A stretch of DNA of 64,000 nucleotides, taken from Pseudoalteromonas ulvae UL12. Its GTDB lineage: Bacteria > Pseudomonadota > Gammaproteobacteria > Enterobacterales > Alteromonadaceae. The notes beneath the pieces were generated by a model. The model was not told where the DNA came from. It searched no databases and saw only the letters and a program-made list of their open reading frames with translations. Positions 19,686 to 29,784 of this stretch are shown here, one piece after another; position 1 is the first letter of the stretch, and the number at the start of each line of letters is the position of its first letter. The DNA lies in NCBI RefSeq assembly GCF_014925405.1, contig NZ_AQHJ01000022.1, positions 186,001 to 250,000 on the forward strand, in the 5' to 3' direction. A program made the translations under genes and the position numbers.

Positions 19686-19741
19686 TTGGCAACAAAACTG
19701 CACCAAAGCACCATCATAACTTGGTACAGTTTTGTTGCCAA
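19686..19741. promoter_or_regulatory. 21-bp inverted repeat, probable operator
   Basis: Arms at 19686-19706 and 19721-19741 are reverse complements over 21 bp with one mismatch, separated by 14 bp. Each arm runs from TTGGCAAC at the outside to ACCAA at the inside. It lies in the divergent gap between the unknown gene (18976-19629) and the XRE regulator (19768), as expected for an operator that controls both. Confidence 0.65.
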
Positions 19742-19767
19742 GAGGGTTATACAATAGAGTTCGTGCC

Positions 19768-20034
19768 ATGATTAAGCATATAAACGATTCTCGTTATAAA
19801 GCCTTGATAGACTGGCTAAAATCTGCTCGTAACGAGCAGGGATTAACTGTGCGTGATCTTGGTAAATTATTGGGTGAGCCTCACCAGTTTGTGGTAAGGA
19901 TAGAAACCTGTGAAAGAAAACTGAACGTATTTGAATACGTCCAGTATTGTGAAGCTTTAAACATTTCTGCCGTTGAAGGGCTTGAAAAACTTAAAGGTTT
20001 AAATAAATTTCTAATACAAAAAGATATTGATTAA
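19768..20034 (+). CDS. XRE-family helix-turn-helix regulator
   Basis: An 88-aa single-domain HTH_3 protein: the helix-turn-helix runs from about residue 12 to 60 (LKSARNEQGLTVRDLGKLLG, then HQFVVRIETCERKLNVFEY). I use the ATG at 19768. A TTG at 19732 would extend the frame but lies inside the inverted repeat, so the shorter form is preferred. It is probably an autoregulator acting at 19686-19741. It ends convergently, directly abutting the hamB-like stop codon. Confidence 0.75.
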   Translation: MIKHINDSRYKALIDWLKSARNEQGLTVRDLGKLLGEPHQFVVRIETCERKLNVFEYVQYCEALNISAVEGLEKLKGLNKFLIQKDID

Positions 20035-22353
20035 TTAATACATATATCTTTCGATTGTATTCAGTTGCTCTTTATCTAGAGCTTCTAAATCATCAACAAA
20101 AATAATCCCATTCTCATCAATGTGCTTAACATGGTCGCTGATCCACTCAGTATCTTCAGGATCAAAGCCGTATTTAAGCAGCCATATCTCAACCTCATCG
20201 TTAGTTCCATAGCGAATAAAGTTTTTGAAAACCTTAGCTCTTTCATCTTCCGTTTGCTCGTAGTAAACGGTCAATGCTGCACATAGAGGGTCAGCTAACG
20301 ATAAACTAATAACTTTATCCAAATAGTCGTAAGTATCATAAACTAACAAGTCATAATCGAAATCTTTTACTGAAGTGCTACGACTAAATAGAAGAACAGC
20401 TCTCACATCAATGTTGGGTATACTTTCAGCTCGATAAGTACCTTTAATCTTTAAATTATCAAATTCAATATTAAACTCTTCTTGGGTGATAGATTTTTTT
20501 CTTAAATTCCTCTGTAAAACTCGCCTTTGATCTCGATGAGTTAAATATGAATGCCTTAATGATAAAGTTTCGCTAAAAGATTTTCCTTGAACCCTCCATA
20601 ATAACAATGGAATGGATGTACTTAAAATCGTTTGCTCTGCCCTAGTTAAAGAGGTTCTTTTAAGGTGAGTAATGTACACTTTTTTTAGCTTATCTTTAAT
20701 CTTTGTGCGGTCAGATGGCTTAATTTCATAATACTGATTGCCACCAATAGCCTCATCACCGTCTATTAATTTATCGAGAATAAATCGTATGTCTGACTTT
20801 AAATTTGACTCTTTCAACCGCTGCACCTGAGTATCAGTAAGATGCAGATCGTCGTTAAAAGTATCGGTTTTTATAGCGGTAACTAAGTCAGAAAAGTCTT
20901 CAGGTATATTTTTTAAGTCTTCATCAAGCTTTGACTCAGGCCTTAGTTCCGTTGGCGAACTTACTCTTGCTGAAAAAGTGTCAACATTTTCCCTGTTAAT
21001 GATTGTATAGCCATAATCAAAGTAGCCTTTTCGTGAAGTTGTTCTACCAGCTCGACCAATTAAGTTCTTGAGGGTTAGGTCACGCATGTTATGAAAATTA
21101 TCAATCCACACACAATCAAAAGGCATATTTATTCCTTGGACTAAGGTCGCTGTTGCGAAACAAATTTTTGCGTGTCCGTCACGTACAAACTGTTCAATCA
21201 AAAGTCTTGCTTTGAGTGGCATTGAACCATGATGCACTACTACACCCCGCTCCATTAGGGTTAAGAAAGAAGACTGTTTTCCAAATTGACCTTCTGATGC
21301 CCCAATATACTTCTTTAATAGTTCGATTATTGTGAGTGCATTCTTATCTTCAACAAATGGGCATAGTTCTATATATTTACCAAACCCCTCAATGTGACCA
21401 CCTCTAAAAATTTTACTCTTTGATATGTAAATTAATGCAGAACCACCGTCGATTAGAGTTTGACTAAGCACGTCAAATTCGCAATTGGCCATATTTGATT
21501 CAAAGTTTGGAGAGAAATAGGCTAGAGTACCGTCTTCATTTCTAGATAAATAAACTTTACCAACATTGCTTTGTTTAAAGTTTCTGGAATCAGAACTCTC
21601 GACAAAGTTATGTTTTGAAAGCTGAGCTTCAGGGTTAGCAATAAATGGATGCGCAAAGACCTTTTTAGCGTCAGGAAAAGCTGTTTCAGTTCTTCTTACA
21701 AAGGCATCAAAAGAAATGCCTCTTATTGGCTCTTCAGAAATTTGAGCTTCATCAAACAAGAACAGGCCAACATCAAATACGTCAACATATTTAAATAGTT
21801 CCACGCCCCTTTCTGGAGTAATTATAAAGATTCTTCTCGCTGTATGATGCTGGTTAATATTTTCAACAAACTGCAAGACTAAGACTTCTTTACTAACCAG
21901 ACCAATTACAGAAGAATAAAACTCAGCAATCAAAGCACGAGACGGCACAACAATCACGATGTCTCGCTCTACTTCATTAATTAAATCCCTGAATAAATGT
22001 GACTTTCCTGTACTAGTAGGAGCTGAAAACGAGTAAAAACTCTTTGAAGATATAGACTGGAATGCACTTGCCTGCATAGGGGTAAAAGGCTTACCAAATT
22101 TATCCTCTATCGTGTCACCTAAATTTTGATATATAGACTCTAGTAATGATTTCGGCTTTTCCAATTTATAAAACAAGCCCATTACACTTAGAATTTTTGA
22201 TTCATATTCCGCAAAAATAACTGGATGATAAATTTTAATCAAACTCAATTTTTCTAGAATGCCTAAATCAGTTGGACCATGTTCATGGAACTCTTTAATT
22301 GACCGGTCTAAAATTTCTCGAATGCCCACTCCTTGAATAATCTTGCTAAGCAC
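20035..22353 (-). CDS. hamB: Hachiman helicase HamB-like
   Basis: A 772-aa superfamily 2 helicase. Walker A is APTSTGKS (Lys117), motif II is DEAQ (201-204), motif V CFATATLVQGINMP, and motif VI LIGRAGR. The long C-terminal region (after about residue 480) has no recognised fold. It overlaps the DUF1837-like gene by 8 bp. That pairing defines Hachiman anti-phage defence, in which HamB senses or translocates DNA and controls the HamA nuclease. It is last in an operon that begins with the WYL regulator and hsdM. No frameshift seen. Confidence 0.85.
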   Translation of the reverse strand: MLSKIIQGVGIREILDRSIKEFHEHGPTDLGILEKLSLIKIYHPVIFAEYESKILSVMGLFYKLEKPKSLLESIYQNLGDTIEDKFGKPFTPMQASAFQSISSKSFYSFSAPTSTGKSHLFRDLINEVERDIVIVVPSRALIAEFYSSVIGLVSKEVLVLQFVENINQHHTARRIFIITPERGVELFKYVDVFDVGLFLFDEAQISEEPIRGISFDAFVRRTETAFPDAKKVFAHPFIANPEAQLSKHNFVESSDSRNFKQSNVGKVYLSRNEDGTLAYFSPNFESNMANCEFDVLSQTLIDGGSALIYISKSKIFRGGHIEGFGKYIELCPFVEDKNALTIIELLKKYIGASEGQFGKQSSFLTLMERGVVVHHGSMPLKARLLIEQFVRDGHAKICFATATLVQGINMPFDCVWIDNFHNMRDLTLKNLIGRAGRTTSRKGYFDYGYTIINRENVDTFSARVSSPTELRPESKLDEDLKNIPEDFSDLVTAIKTDTFNDDLHLTDTQVQRLKESNLKSDIRFILDKLIDGDEAIGGNQYYEIKPSDRTKIKDKLKKVYITHLKRTSLTRAEQTILSTSIPLLLWRVQGKSFSETLSLRHSYLTHRDQRRVLQRNLRKKSITQEEFNIEFDNLKIKGTYRAESIPNIDVRAVLLFSRSTSVKDFDYDLLVYDTYDYLDKVISLSLADPLCAALTVYYEQTEDERAKVFKNFIRYGTNDEVEIWLLKYGFDPEDTEWISDHVKHIDENGIIFVDDLEALDKEQLNTIERYMY

Positions 22354-23050
22354 TAACTTTAACTCCTATCAAATACACCGCCTCATACTTCAAAAGTGAT
22401 TTCATACGAGGAGACTTTAAAGCATTATCCATGATTCTATTAATGTTATTCGAAGTTATAGAAAAGGCTGCGCTGTAAGATTTAGTACCGTTGACGGCAT
22501 TTATAGCAGCAGCTTTTGTCACAAATTTCTGAAGGTCGGGTAATTCCTGAGTGTCTTTTTCATCGACAATAAATTCATTAATTTGCTTAAGCGCACGACC
22601 ATGAGCACTGCTAACGCCGCTATACTTCGCTTCTCCAAAAGCAATTGTTGCTGAAGGGCATTCTGTATGAAAATCAAAACCTGGATTCCCAGAAATTTTT
22701 TCTTTTATAAATTCAGCTAAAGGAAGGCGCAGATGACTTAAATGTTCTTTAAGGGCCGTTTGCGCCGCATCGGAAACCATATACTCACCAAATTCTTCCG
22801 ACATTTCGGAGCCGACATTTTGTAGTATGTCGTTTGTTATTTTATCTATAGTCCTCTTAGACCGAGCTTTATACCCGGGTTTATCTATAACTCCTAAAGG
22901 ATCCAGCCAACTTGTATCCAATGCTATTTCCAACATATCTTCTACACGCTTTTCTAAATCAGAAATTTCAAGTGCTAATGAATATATTTTTCCTGTTGCT
23001 GCCTGATCATAATCAGACATATCTGTCTCTGTAAAAGATAATAAATTCAA
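22346..23050 (-). CDS. hamA: Hachiman nuclease HamA-like (DUF1837)
   Basis: A protein of about 234 aa matching the DUF1837/HamA pattern. The PD-(D/E)XK active site reads GFDFHTE (Asp126), then FGEAK (Glu140, Lys142), so the nuclease site looks intact. It is the effector of Hachiman defence and degrades DNA when released by HamB. The start is uncertain: TTG at 23050 has GGTGGGA upstream, while ATG at 23020 has only a weak site. It lies only 2 bp after the hsdR stop codon and overlaps hamB by 8 bp, so it is expressed with the restriction system. Confidence 0.82.
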   Translation of the reverse strand: MNLLSFTETDMSDYDQAATGKIYSLALEISDLEKRVEDMLEIALDTSWLDPLGVIDKPGYKARSKRTIDKITNDILQNVGSEMSEEFGEYMVSDAAQTALKEHLSHLRLPLAEFIKEKISGNPGFDFHTECPSATIAFGEAKYSGVSSAHGRALKQINEFIVDEKDTQELPDLQKFVTKAAAINAVNGTKSYSAAFSITSNNINRIMDNALKSPRMKSLLKYEAVYLIGVKVSA

Positions 23051-23052
23051 GA

Positions 23053-26025
23053 TTACATCCCACCATAAAACGTATTAACAAAGCCTTTTAGCTTTTCTGC
23101 CAACCTTGGGATTACTTTCTTGCGTTGTAATACGCTAGGTGGTTTTTCCATTGTTGCTACTATGTCTTCACGCAGTGGCTCTTGGTTGCTGAAGATCATG
23201 CGTTCAACAAGCTCTTTTACGTTTTCAGGTATTAAGTGCTCTTCTTCAGCCATTGCTTGGGTGGCTTTTTCTTTTTCTACTTCCCAATAGACGGCAAAGG
23301 CATCGTCAACTTCTTCGGCTGATTGCACATCTGGCAGGTTTTCTTGAATGAATTTATCTATTAGCTCTTGCTTGCTGCGTAATTCAGGATCACCACCAAT
23401 GGTTTGCATTAACGATTTATACTGCTGTTGGTATTCTTCGTCAGAGTCAGATTGCTTAAGCTTGCTAAGGAGCTTTAAGATGTAAGCAACATTTACTTCA
23501 TCCATTGCTAACAGCTCAAGTTCAAAGTCAATCTCTTCTAATATCGACTCTTTTTCAGGGGCGGTATTGGTTTTAACTTTGTCGTATAAATCTAAGTACT
23601 TACTTTTATAGTCTTCATATTCTTGTTCTTGAATACAGACATCATCAAACTTAAAGTCAGCGAAGGTAGAAAGCACATTACGTAAACGCATTAACTCCCT
23701 AAATGCTTTAATAAATTCAAGTTCAGCGTTTTCATCTTCAAGACTATCAACACTTGCTGTATCAGGTGCAATGGTTCGCATTTGATCTAACGCTTGGTTA
23801 AACATCTTAATGAATTCTTCATACGGCGGCATGATCACCGTATCTTTTGCATCCTTATTTGAAAACAGCGCTAGAGCATCATCAGTGCGCTTTTTCAGGT
23901 TACGGAAACTAATGATATTACCTTGCGACTTTTGCTCGTTTAAAATGCGATTGGTGCGTGAATACGCTTGTATTAATCCGTGATATTTAAGGTTCTTATC
24001 TACATACAGGGTATTTAAGGTTTTACTATCAAACCCAGTTAAAAACATATTTACCACAAGCAAAATATCAACTTTGCGCTCACGAACCTTTTTCGAGATA
24101 TCGTTGTAGTAGTTGTAGTAAGACTCACTATCTTTAGTGGTATAGCTACTGCCAAACATTTTGTTATAGTCGCCAATAAACTCTTCAAGCCTGTCTCGGC
24201 TATGGCTGGCTATACCTTCGTACTGGGCTTGAGGCTCAGCAACTTTATCTAATACAACTTCGTCTAAGCCATCAGCATCTGGGTCTTCTTCGTTAGCGGC
24301 ATAAGAGAAAATAGTGGCAATTTTAAGGTTATGTTTACCTTCGGCTTTTTTCTGTGCAAATAGCTCGTAATACTTTATTAATGCAGGCACGCTAGAAACA
24401 CAAAACATGCCGGTAAAGGCTTTGCTATGGGTTTTACGATTATGCTGAGCAATAATGTAATCGGTTATTTTTTCTAACCGAACGTCAGACTCCATTAGCT
24501 CTTTGGTGTCGATACCTTCAACGTCAATATCCACTTCATTGGCGCTGTCTTTTTTCTTATAACGGCCTACATACTCAACATTAAACTTAAGTACGTTTTC
24601 GTCTTTAATTGCATCAACAATGGTGTATTTGTGTAACGGCTTATGGAACAAGTCACTGGTGGTATATTTACGAGAAAACTTAGACACCGCATTTTCAGCA
24701 AAAATAGGCGTTCCCGTAAAACCAAACATTTGGTGATTAGTGAAAAACTGACTAATGCGCTGATGAGTATCACCAAATTGGCTGCGGTGACATTCATCAA
24801 AAATAAACACCACGTTCTTATCTTTTACAGGCTCCATACGGCTTGAATAACGTTTATTGCTTATAGCGTTATTGAGCTTTTGAATGGTAGTAACAATCAG
24901 CTTTTCATTACGGCGAGTATTAACTTTACCGCCTTTCGCTTTAGTTGATGACTGCTGCTCACCGTCTTTCTCAAGGTAATACACATCTTTACCGGTAAAC
25001 TGGTCAACTAACACTTTGGTTTTATCAGTACCGTCTACACAACCTTTAATGAAGCTATTAAATTCTTTGGCAGTTTGATAATCCAAGTCTTTACGGTCAA
25101 CCACAAACACCACTTTATGAATGGCGCTATCACCGGTAAGTAACTGAGCGGTTTTAAATGAGGTAAGTGTTTTACCAGAGCCGGTAGTATGCCAAATATA
25201 GCCATTTTGCTTTTCTATTGATTGGTTACTGGCTTTTAATTTTTCACGCTCAGCTACTCGGTCAATAATCGCTTCGGTGGCATATATTTGATAAGGGCGC
25301 ATTACCATTAATATACGGTCTGTTTCATTCAGTACCACGTATTTAGTGATCATGTCTGTTAGGTGATCAGGCGTTAAAAACACCTTGGCGAATTGGTCTA
25401 ACTCGGTATAACGGTCGTTATTGTCTTTTGCCCAAAAGAAGGTTTGTTTAAAGCTTTGCTTGCGGTTATTGGCGTAGTATTTAGTGTTTACGCCATTAGA
25501 GATAACAAACACTTGTACATATTGGAATAAGCCATCTTCAGCCCAGTAAGAATGGCTCTGATAACGATTAATTTGATTAAACGCTTCTTTAAGCTCTAAA
25601 CCACGGCGCTTTAATTCAATTTGCACTAGTGGCAAGCCGTTAACCAATATTGTTACGTCATAACGATTTTTATAGCGACCTTCTACGGTAACTTGCTGCG
25701 TTACTTGAAAATGGTTTTTGCTAACATCGGCATCAATAAAACGAATGTAACCTGCGGTGCCATCGTCTTTATTAATTTGTAGCCTATCACGCAGTATTTT
25801 TGCTTTATCAAATACATTACCTTTCCCTAAGGCGTTGCGAATTTGTTTAAGCTCATTATCACTTATTTCAAAGCCATTAAGCTTTGAAAGTTGCTTCTTT
25901 AAGTTAGCTCTTAGCGAGTCAATATCAGTGATATTGACCTTTTCAAACTGCTGCTTACCGGCAACTTTTTTAGCAAGCTGAGCAACTAAGTTATCTTCTA
26001 ATTGTTGTTCTGACTGATAGGCCAC
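23053..26025 (-). CDS. hsdR: Type I restriction enzyme, R subunit
   Basis: A 990-aa HsdR: motor and nuclease of a type I restriction system. The N-terminal nuclease has Asp123 (RYDVTILV) and Glu137/Lys139 (QIELKRR). The SF2 helicase part has HTTGSGKT (about 280), DECHRSQFG (about 416), FGFTGTP, and the C-terminal motifs LTGFDSKTLNTLYVD and AYSRTNR. The C-terminal helical domain binds HsdM/HsdS. It follows hsdS by 38 bp and precedes the hamA-like gene by 2 bp. It looks intact. Confidence 0.95.
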   Translation of the reverse strand: MAYQSEQQLEDNLVAQLAKKVAGKQQFEKVNITDIDSLRANLKKQLSKLNGFEISDNELKQIRNALGKGNVFDKAKILRDRLQINKDDGTAGYIRFIDADVSKNHFQVTQQVTVEGRYKNRYDVTILVNGLPLVQIELKRRGLELKEAFNQINRYQSHSYWAEDGLFQYVQVFVISNGVNTKYYANNRKQSFKQTFFWAKDNNDRYTELDQFAKVFLTPDHLTDMITKYVVLNETDRILMVMRPYQIYATEAIIDRVAEREKLKASNQSIEKQNGYIWHTTGSGKTLTSFKTAQLLTGDSAIHKVVFVVDRKDLDYQTAKEFNSFIKGCVDGTDKTKVLVDQFTGKDVYYLEKDGEQQSSTKAKGGKVNTRRNEKLIVTTIQKLNNAISNKRYSSRMEPVKDKNVVFIFDECHRSQFGDTHQRISQFFTNHQMFGFTGTPIFAENAVSKFSRKYTTSDLFHKPLHKYTIVDAIKDENVLKFNVEYVGRYKKKDSANEVDIDVEGIDTKELMESDVRLEKITDYIIAQHNRKTHSKAFTGMFCVSSVPALIKYYELFAQKKAEGKHNLKIATIFSYAANEEDPDADGLDEVVLDKVAEPQAQYEGIASHSRDRLEEFIGDYNKMFGSSYTTKDSESYYNYYNDISKKVRERKVDILLVVNMFLTGFDSKTLNTLYVDKNLKYHGLIQAYSRTNRILNEQKSQGNIISFRNLKKRTDDALALFSNKDAKDTVIMPPYEEFIKMFNQALDQMRTIAPDTASVDSLEDENAELEFIKAFRELMRLRNVLSTFADFKFDDVCIQEQEYEDYKSKYLDLYDKVKTNTAPEKESILEEIDFELELLAMDEVNVAYILKLLSKLKQSDSDEEYQQQYKSLMQTIGGDPELRSKQELIDKFIQENLPDVQSAEEVDDAFAVYWEVEKEKATQAMAEEEHLIPENVKELVERMIFSNQEPLREDIVATMEKPPSVLQRKKVIPRLAEKLKGFVNTFYGGM

Positions 26026-26063
26026 ATTAACTTCCTTTTCTTTTAGGCATAATCAATTTATTC

Positions 26064-27284
26064 CTACACAAACATCTGTTGCAACAAACCTTTTTTGAAG
26101 GTTTGTGTTAGTTCTATTTGTTCATTTACCGCATTAATTTTTGCATCTAATGCACCTAAAAACTCCGCAATTCTTTCTTGCTCTTTTTTGCTTGGCATTT
26201 GAACTTTAATATCTTGAAAGAACTCAGTAACACTTACATTGAGTAAACCGTGGTTCCTTGCTCCTTCTTGGGCAATTTTATTAATTTCACGATTTAAATT
26301 ACCCGCTTCAAAATGTTGTTCCCAAAACTCGTCATATTGTTCACCATGAGTTTTGAAACAAATATATAAGGTTGAAACCACACCTTTATCATAATTATTT
26401 AAGCGCTTAATTGCGCCCATTGGGTAGCCTTTCGAGTAACTTTTGTTATATGCAAACTCACCTTTTTCAAGCAAGTAATAACCAGTCACGTTTTTTGCAG
26501 AAACCGACTTATTAAAGTACTTCTCTTGGTTGATCAAACCTCGTTGCGCTGAAATGGTTAATACATTTTGATTATCTTCTTTGTTTTTACGAGTAACACG
26601 CTCAAACACTTTATCAAAGCTGGTTTCTTGCCAATCAGGAAAGGCTTTACTGTTTTCATCTTTAAAGCGAATTTCTTGCTTAAACAGCTTTTGCATCACG
26701 CCTTTTTTGTATTGAGCTAGCAAGGCGTGCTTTTCTTTAAGTAGACTGATCTTTTTATCTACTGAAGAAAGGAAATCAGCAATTTTTTGTTGTTCTTCTA
26801 TTTTAGGTAATGCTATGCCTAATGACTTAACTAAGCCGCCAGATAGATTCTTTTGACCACCATCATTTGCTAAATTTCGTATTGCTTCATATTTTGACAT
26901 CAATTGAAAAAGTGCAAAACTAGGCAAAACTTTTTCTTCATCAAATATCATAGCGGCACAAGCTTGGTTTGTTGTTGCATCAATACCTAATAAAGAAACC
27001 TTCCCTCTAGTAACACCTTGCCCGTAAAGTGCGATCAATAAAGTACCCTTTGGAAAGAGTTTTGCCGATGAATTCTTTAATCCTTCGTCCGTAATAAATT
27101 CTTCCGCATGAAGTATGGTGCCAAAATCGATCAAAGAAGTTGTAACCCACGGTATATGCCCACCCCAATAAGCACTATTTGTTCTGCTAGGTGTGCCTCC
27201 TGATGTAACTCGACTGACATCGCCTATAGTTGTGGTTAACCAATCTTCATCATATTTTGTAAACCTCAATTCAGGTACTTTCAT
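26064..27284 (-). CDS. hsdS: Type I restriction enzyme, specificity subunit
   Basis: A 406-aa HsdS with two target-recognition domains (about residues 15-165 and 220-385), each followed by a conserved helix (EEQQKIADFLSSVDKKISLL and KKEQERIAEFLGALDAKINA) that sets the spacing of the bipartite site. The DNA sequence recognised cannot be predicted. The gene starts at the base after hsdM ends, in a tight operon. Confidence 0.93.
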   Translation of the reverse strand: MKVPELRFTKYDEDWLTTTIGDVSRVTSGGTPSRTNSAYWGGHIPWVTTSLIDFGTILHAEEFITDEGLKNSSAKLFPKGTLLIALYGQGVTRGKVSLLGIDATTNQACAAMIFDEEKVLPSFALFQLMSKYEAIRNLANDGGQKNLSGGLVKSLGIALPKIEEQQKIADFLSSVDKKISLLKEKHALLAQYKKGVMQKLFKQEIRFKDENSKAFPDWQETSFDKVFERVTRKNKEDNQNVLTISAQRGLINQEKYFNKSVSAKNVTGYYLLEKGEFAYNKSYSKGYPMGAIKRLNNYDKGVVSTLYICFKTHGEQYDEFWEQHFEAGNLNREINKIAQEGARNHGLLNVSVTEFFQDIKVQMPSKKEQERIAEFLGALDAKINAVNEQIELTQTFKKGLLQQMFV

Positions 27285-28877
27285 TTAAATATCTCCTAAG
27301 TTAGGTATATTTAAGTCAGCACAGTATTCACTCAGCTCAATATCAATTTCTTTAACATTGCTTTTAATCAAAGTGATTTTAGAAAAAATATCTTTTAAAT
27401 CAATATCGTCATCTTCTTCGAAAGTATCGACATACCGAGGTATATTTAAATTGAATTCATTTTCTTCTTCAATTTCTTTAATTGATGCTACAAAGGCAAA
27501 CTTTATGGCTTTTTCAGGCTCAAGTAATTCACGCTTGTTTACCGCTTCTAATATGACTTCTAAATCTTCATTCCGTAGATAATTTTGACTAGTTGCTTTG
27601 CCACAATTTTGACTAGCATCAACAAACAAAATGTTATCGCTATGTTCACGGTTCTTTTTCAGCACCAAAATACAAGTTGGAATAGATGTGCCATAGAAAA
27701 TGTTAGCCGGTAAGCCAATTACTGCATCAAGGTAATTTTTATCTTTAATTAAGTGTTTGCGGATATGCCCCTCGGTTCCAGCACGAAATAAAACACCGTG
27801 CGGTAATACCACCGCCATAGTGCCACTTTCATCTAACTGGTGAACCATGTGCTGAACAAAAGCAAAATCAGCCTTACTCTTAGGTGCTAATTTACCGTAA
27901 TCTTGAAAGCGTTCATCGGTTAAAAAGCCTGATGATGCGCTCCAGTCTGCTGAAAATGGTGGGTTTGCTACTACGGCTTCAAAGCGTTTTTCAACATGAT
28001 GCGGTTGTTCTAGTGTGTCGTCTTGTTGAATATCAAAATTACGGTAATGCACGCCGTGTAAAATCATATTCATACGAGCTAGGTTGTACGTGCTTGGGTT
28101 AGATTCTTGACCAAAATAGCCACCAACTTCACCGCCTTTACGTTTGATCTCTTTTGATACTTTTAAAAGTAGTGAGCCTGAGCCACAAGTAGGGTCGTAA
28201 ACACTTTTAAGCTTGTCTTTACCTTGTGTTACTAACTTAGCAAGTAACGTTGAAACCATAGGTGGTGTATAGAATTCACCGGCTTTTTTACCTGCTCCAG
28301 AGGCAAACTGACCAATGAGGTATTCGTAGGCATCACCCAGTACATCAATGTCAGTTTCATGATGAAGAAAATCAATATCATCAAGGTGAGTTAGTACTTT
28401 TGAAATAAGCTCGTTTTTAGCGTTTTCGGTTTTGCCTAGTTTGTTTGAGGTTAGGTCTAAATCATCAAACAAACCGTTAAAATCATCTTCTGCGGCAGTA
28501 CCCATCGTGCTTTGTTCAATATGGTTAAGCACTTCAGATAAGTCTTCTAAAATAAACTCGCCACTTTCACCTTTTTGAGCCAATACATGAAATAGCTCGT
28601 TAGGTTTTAAGAAGTAACCCAAATGGTCGATTGTCTCTTCTTTAATGGCTTCTAAGTATTCTTTGCCTTCGTCTGTGCTTTCATCAATAGCGTCAAACTT
28701 AATGCCGTCTTCTTTTAATAGATCATCAGCATATAAGTCCATACGCTCAGACAAGTATTTGTAGAAGATAAACCCTAAAATATAATCACGAAATTCATCT
28801 GCACTCATGTTGCCACGTAAGGTATTGGCAATGTTCCAGAGTTGTTTTTCTAATGCTTTTTTGTGTTGTTCAACCAT
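27285..28877 (-). CDS. hsdM: Type I restriction enzyme, methylase subunit
   Basis: A 530-aa N6-adenine methyltransferase. The HsdM N-terminal domain is followed by the SAM-binding motif DPTCGSGS and the catalytic motif IV NPPF (VVANPPFSADW). I place the start at 28877 (MVEQHKKALEKQLWNIANTL), with AAGGAAG upstream; the open frame reaching 29036 runs into the WYL gene and is not needed. It protects the host site from HsdR. The gene is 37 bp downstream of the WYL regulator. Confidence 0.95.
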   Translation of the reverse strand: MVEQHKKALEKQLWNIANTLRGNMSADEFRDYILGFIFYKYLSERMDLYADDLLKEDGIKFDAIDESTDEGKEYLEAIKEETIDHLGYFLKPNELFHVLAQKGESGEFILEDLSEVLNHIEQSTMGTAAEDDFNGLFDDLDLTSNKLGKTENAKNELISKVLTHLDDIDFLHHETDIDVLGDAYEYLIGQFASGAGKKAGEFYTPPMVSTLLAKLVTQGKDKLKSVYDPTCGSGSLLLKVSKEIKRKGGEVGGYFGQESNPSTYNLARMNMILHGVHYRNFDIQQDDTLEQPHHVEKRFEAVVANPPFSADWSASSGFLTDERFQDYGKLAPKSKADFAFVQHMVHQLDESGTMAVVLPHGVLFRAGTEGHIRKHLIKDKNYLDAVIGLPANIFYGTSIPTCILVLKKNREHSDNILFVDASQNCGKATSQNYLRNEDLEVILEAVNKRELLEPEKAIKFAFVASIKEIEEENEFNLNIPRYVDTFEEDDDIDLKDIFSKITLIKSNVKEIDIELSEYCADLNIPNLGDI

Positions 28878-28914
28878 GTTGGTTAACTTCCTTTTTAAAT
28901 TCTTTAATGAGTGT

Positions 28915-29784
28915 TTAGCTATGCTGATAGCCAGGTGCAATTGCGAGATTTTCTGCACCGTATAATGTTTGATTATTTTGCAAATAAAGTTGATATTCAG
29001 GGCCTGAAAGTGAACCACTTTCAGAACAGTCCACATTCCAACGCCTTAATAAATATCCTGCCATTGCGGCACGCACGTTAACTTCTAACATGCCTTTTTC
29101 CATACCAAAATCGAGCTTAATGGCGGTTGGATGCTTAACGTTATTTGGGTGCGGAATAATTTGTAACGGCACCATACGCATCCACTGATGATCTTCTAAC
29201 TTATCTTCTTCAGGGGATGGTGTCTGTGCTTGAATTGTAACTTTAGTAATGCGAGTTAAAACGAAGTCTCTGAATGACTTTGATTTGCGGTCATAAGCTC
29301 TTAAATGCCAACGTAAGCCATTATCTACGATTGAATGAGGCACTAGCTCTCTTGCCCCAGAACCACTGCTTAAAGAGGTGTATATAACGCTAATAGGCTT
29401 ATGGTTGATAATCGCTTGAGATAACTTAGCGATAATATCAATATCAGGCACGTTTAAGGGGCTTGGTGATTCAATAGGGAATGACGTATCACCAATAGAA
29501 TCAAAACCATCGCTAATGTTATTCGCTAACTTAATAAGCGTGCGGCGAGCATCATGTTTAAATATGGGCTTGAATTGCGTGGTGATGAAGTATTTTTTTT
29601 CTACGTTGTCATACGCCATATTCTCAGGCGCATTGTCTTTGTAGAACTTCAAATCTCTGGTTGCTGCTGCAAGGCCTAATTCGAAATGGCTGACTATTTC
29701 ACTGCGAGTTACCATCCCAGTAAAATAGAGCTTAAAGTCGATATAAGCTAAGCGCTGCTTCTGTGCAAAACTAAATTCGTCCAT
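28915..29784 (-). CDS. WYL-domain transcriptional regulator (BrxR/CapW type)
   Basis: A 289-aa regulator with an N-terminal winged helix (about residues 10-65), a central WYL domain (about 135-205, with the PISVIYTSLSSGSG and ARELVPHSIV strands), and a C-terminal WCX-like part. Proteins of this plan repress phage-defence operons and respond to nucleotide or nucleic-acid ligands (BrxR, CapW). It is first in the operon wyl-hsdM-hsdS-hsdR-hamA-hamB. The binding site is probably in the 129-bp gap before the divergent gene at 29914. Confidence 0.85.
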   Translation of the reverse strand: MDEFSFAQKQRLAYIDFKLYFTGMVTRSEIVSHFELGLAAATRDLKFYKDNAPENMAYDNVEKKYFITTQFKPIFKHDARRTLIKLANNISDGFDSIGDTSFPIESPSPLNVPDIDIIAKLSQAIINHKPISVIYTSLSSGSGARELVPHSIVDNGLRWHLRAYDRKSKSFRDFVLTRITKVTIQAQTPSPEEDKLEDHQWMRMVPLQIIPHPNNVKHPTAIKLDFGMEKGMLEVNVRAAMAGYLLRRWNVDCSESGSLSGPEYQLYLQNNQTLYGAENLAIAPGYQHS

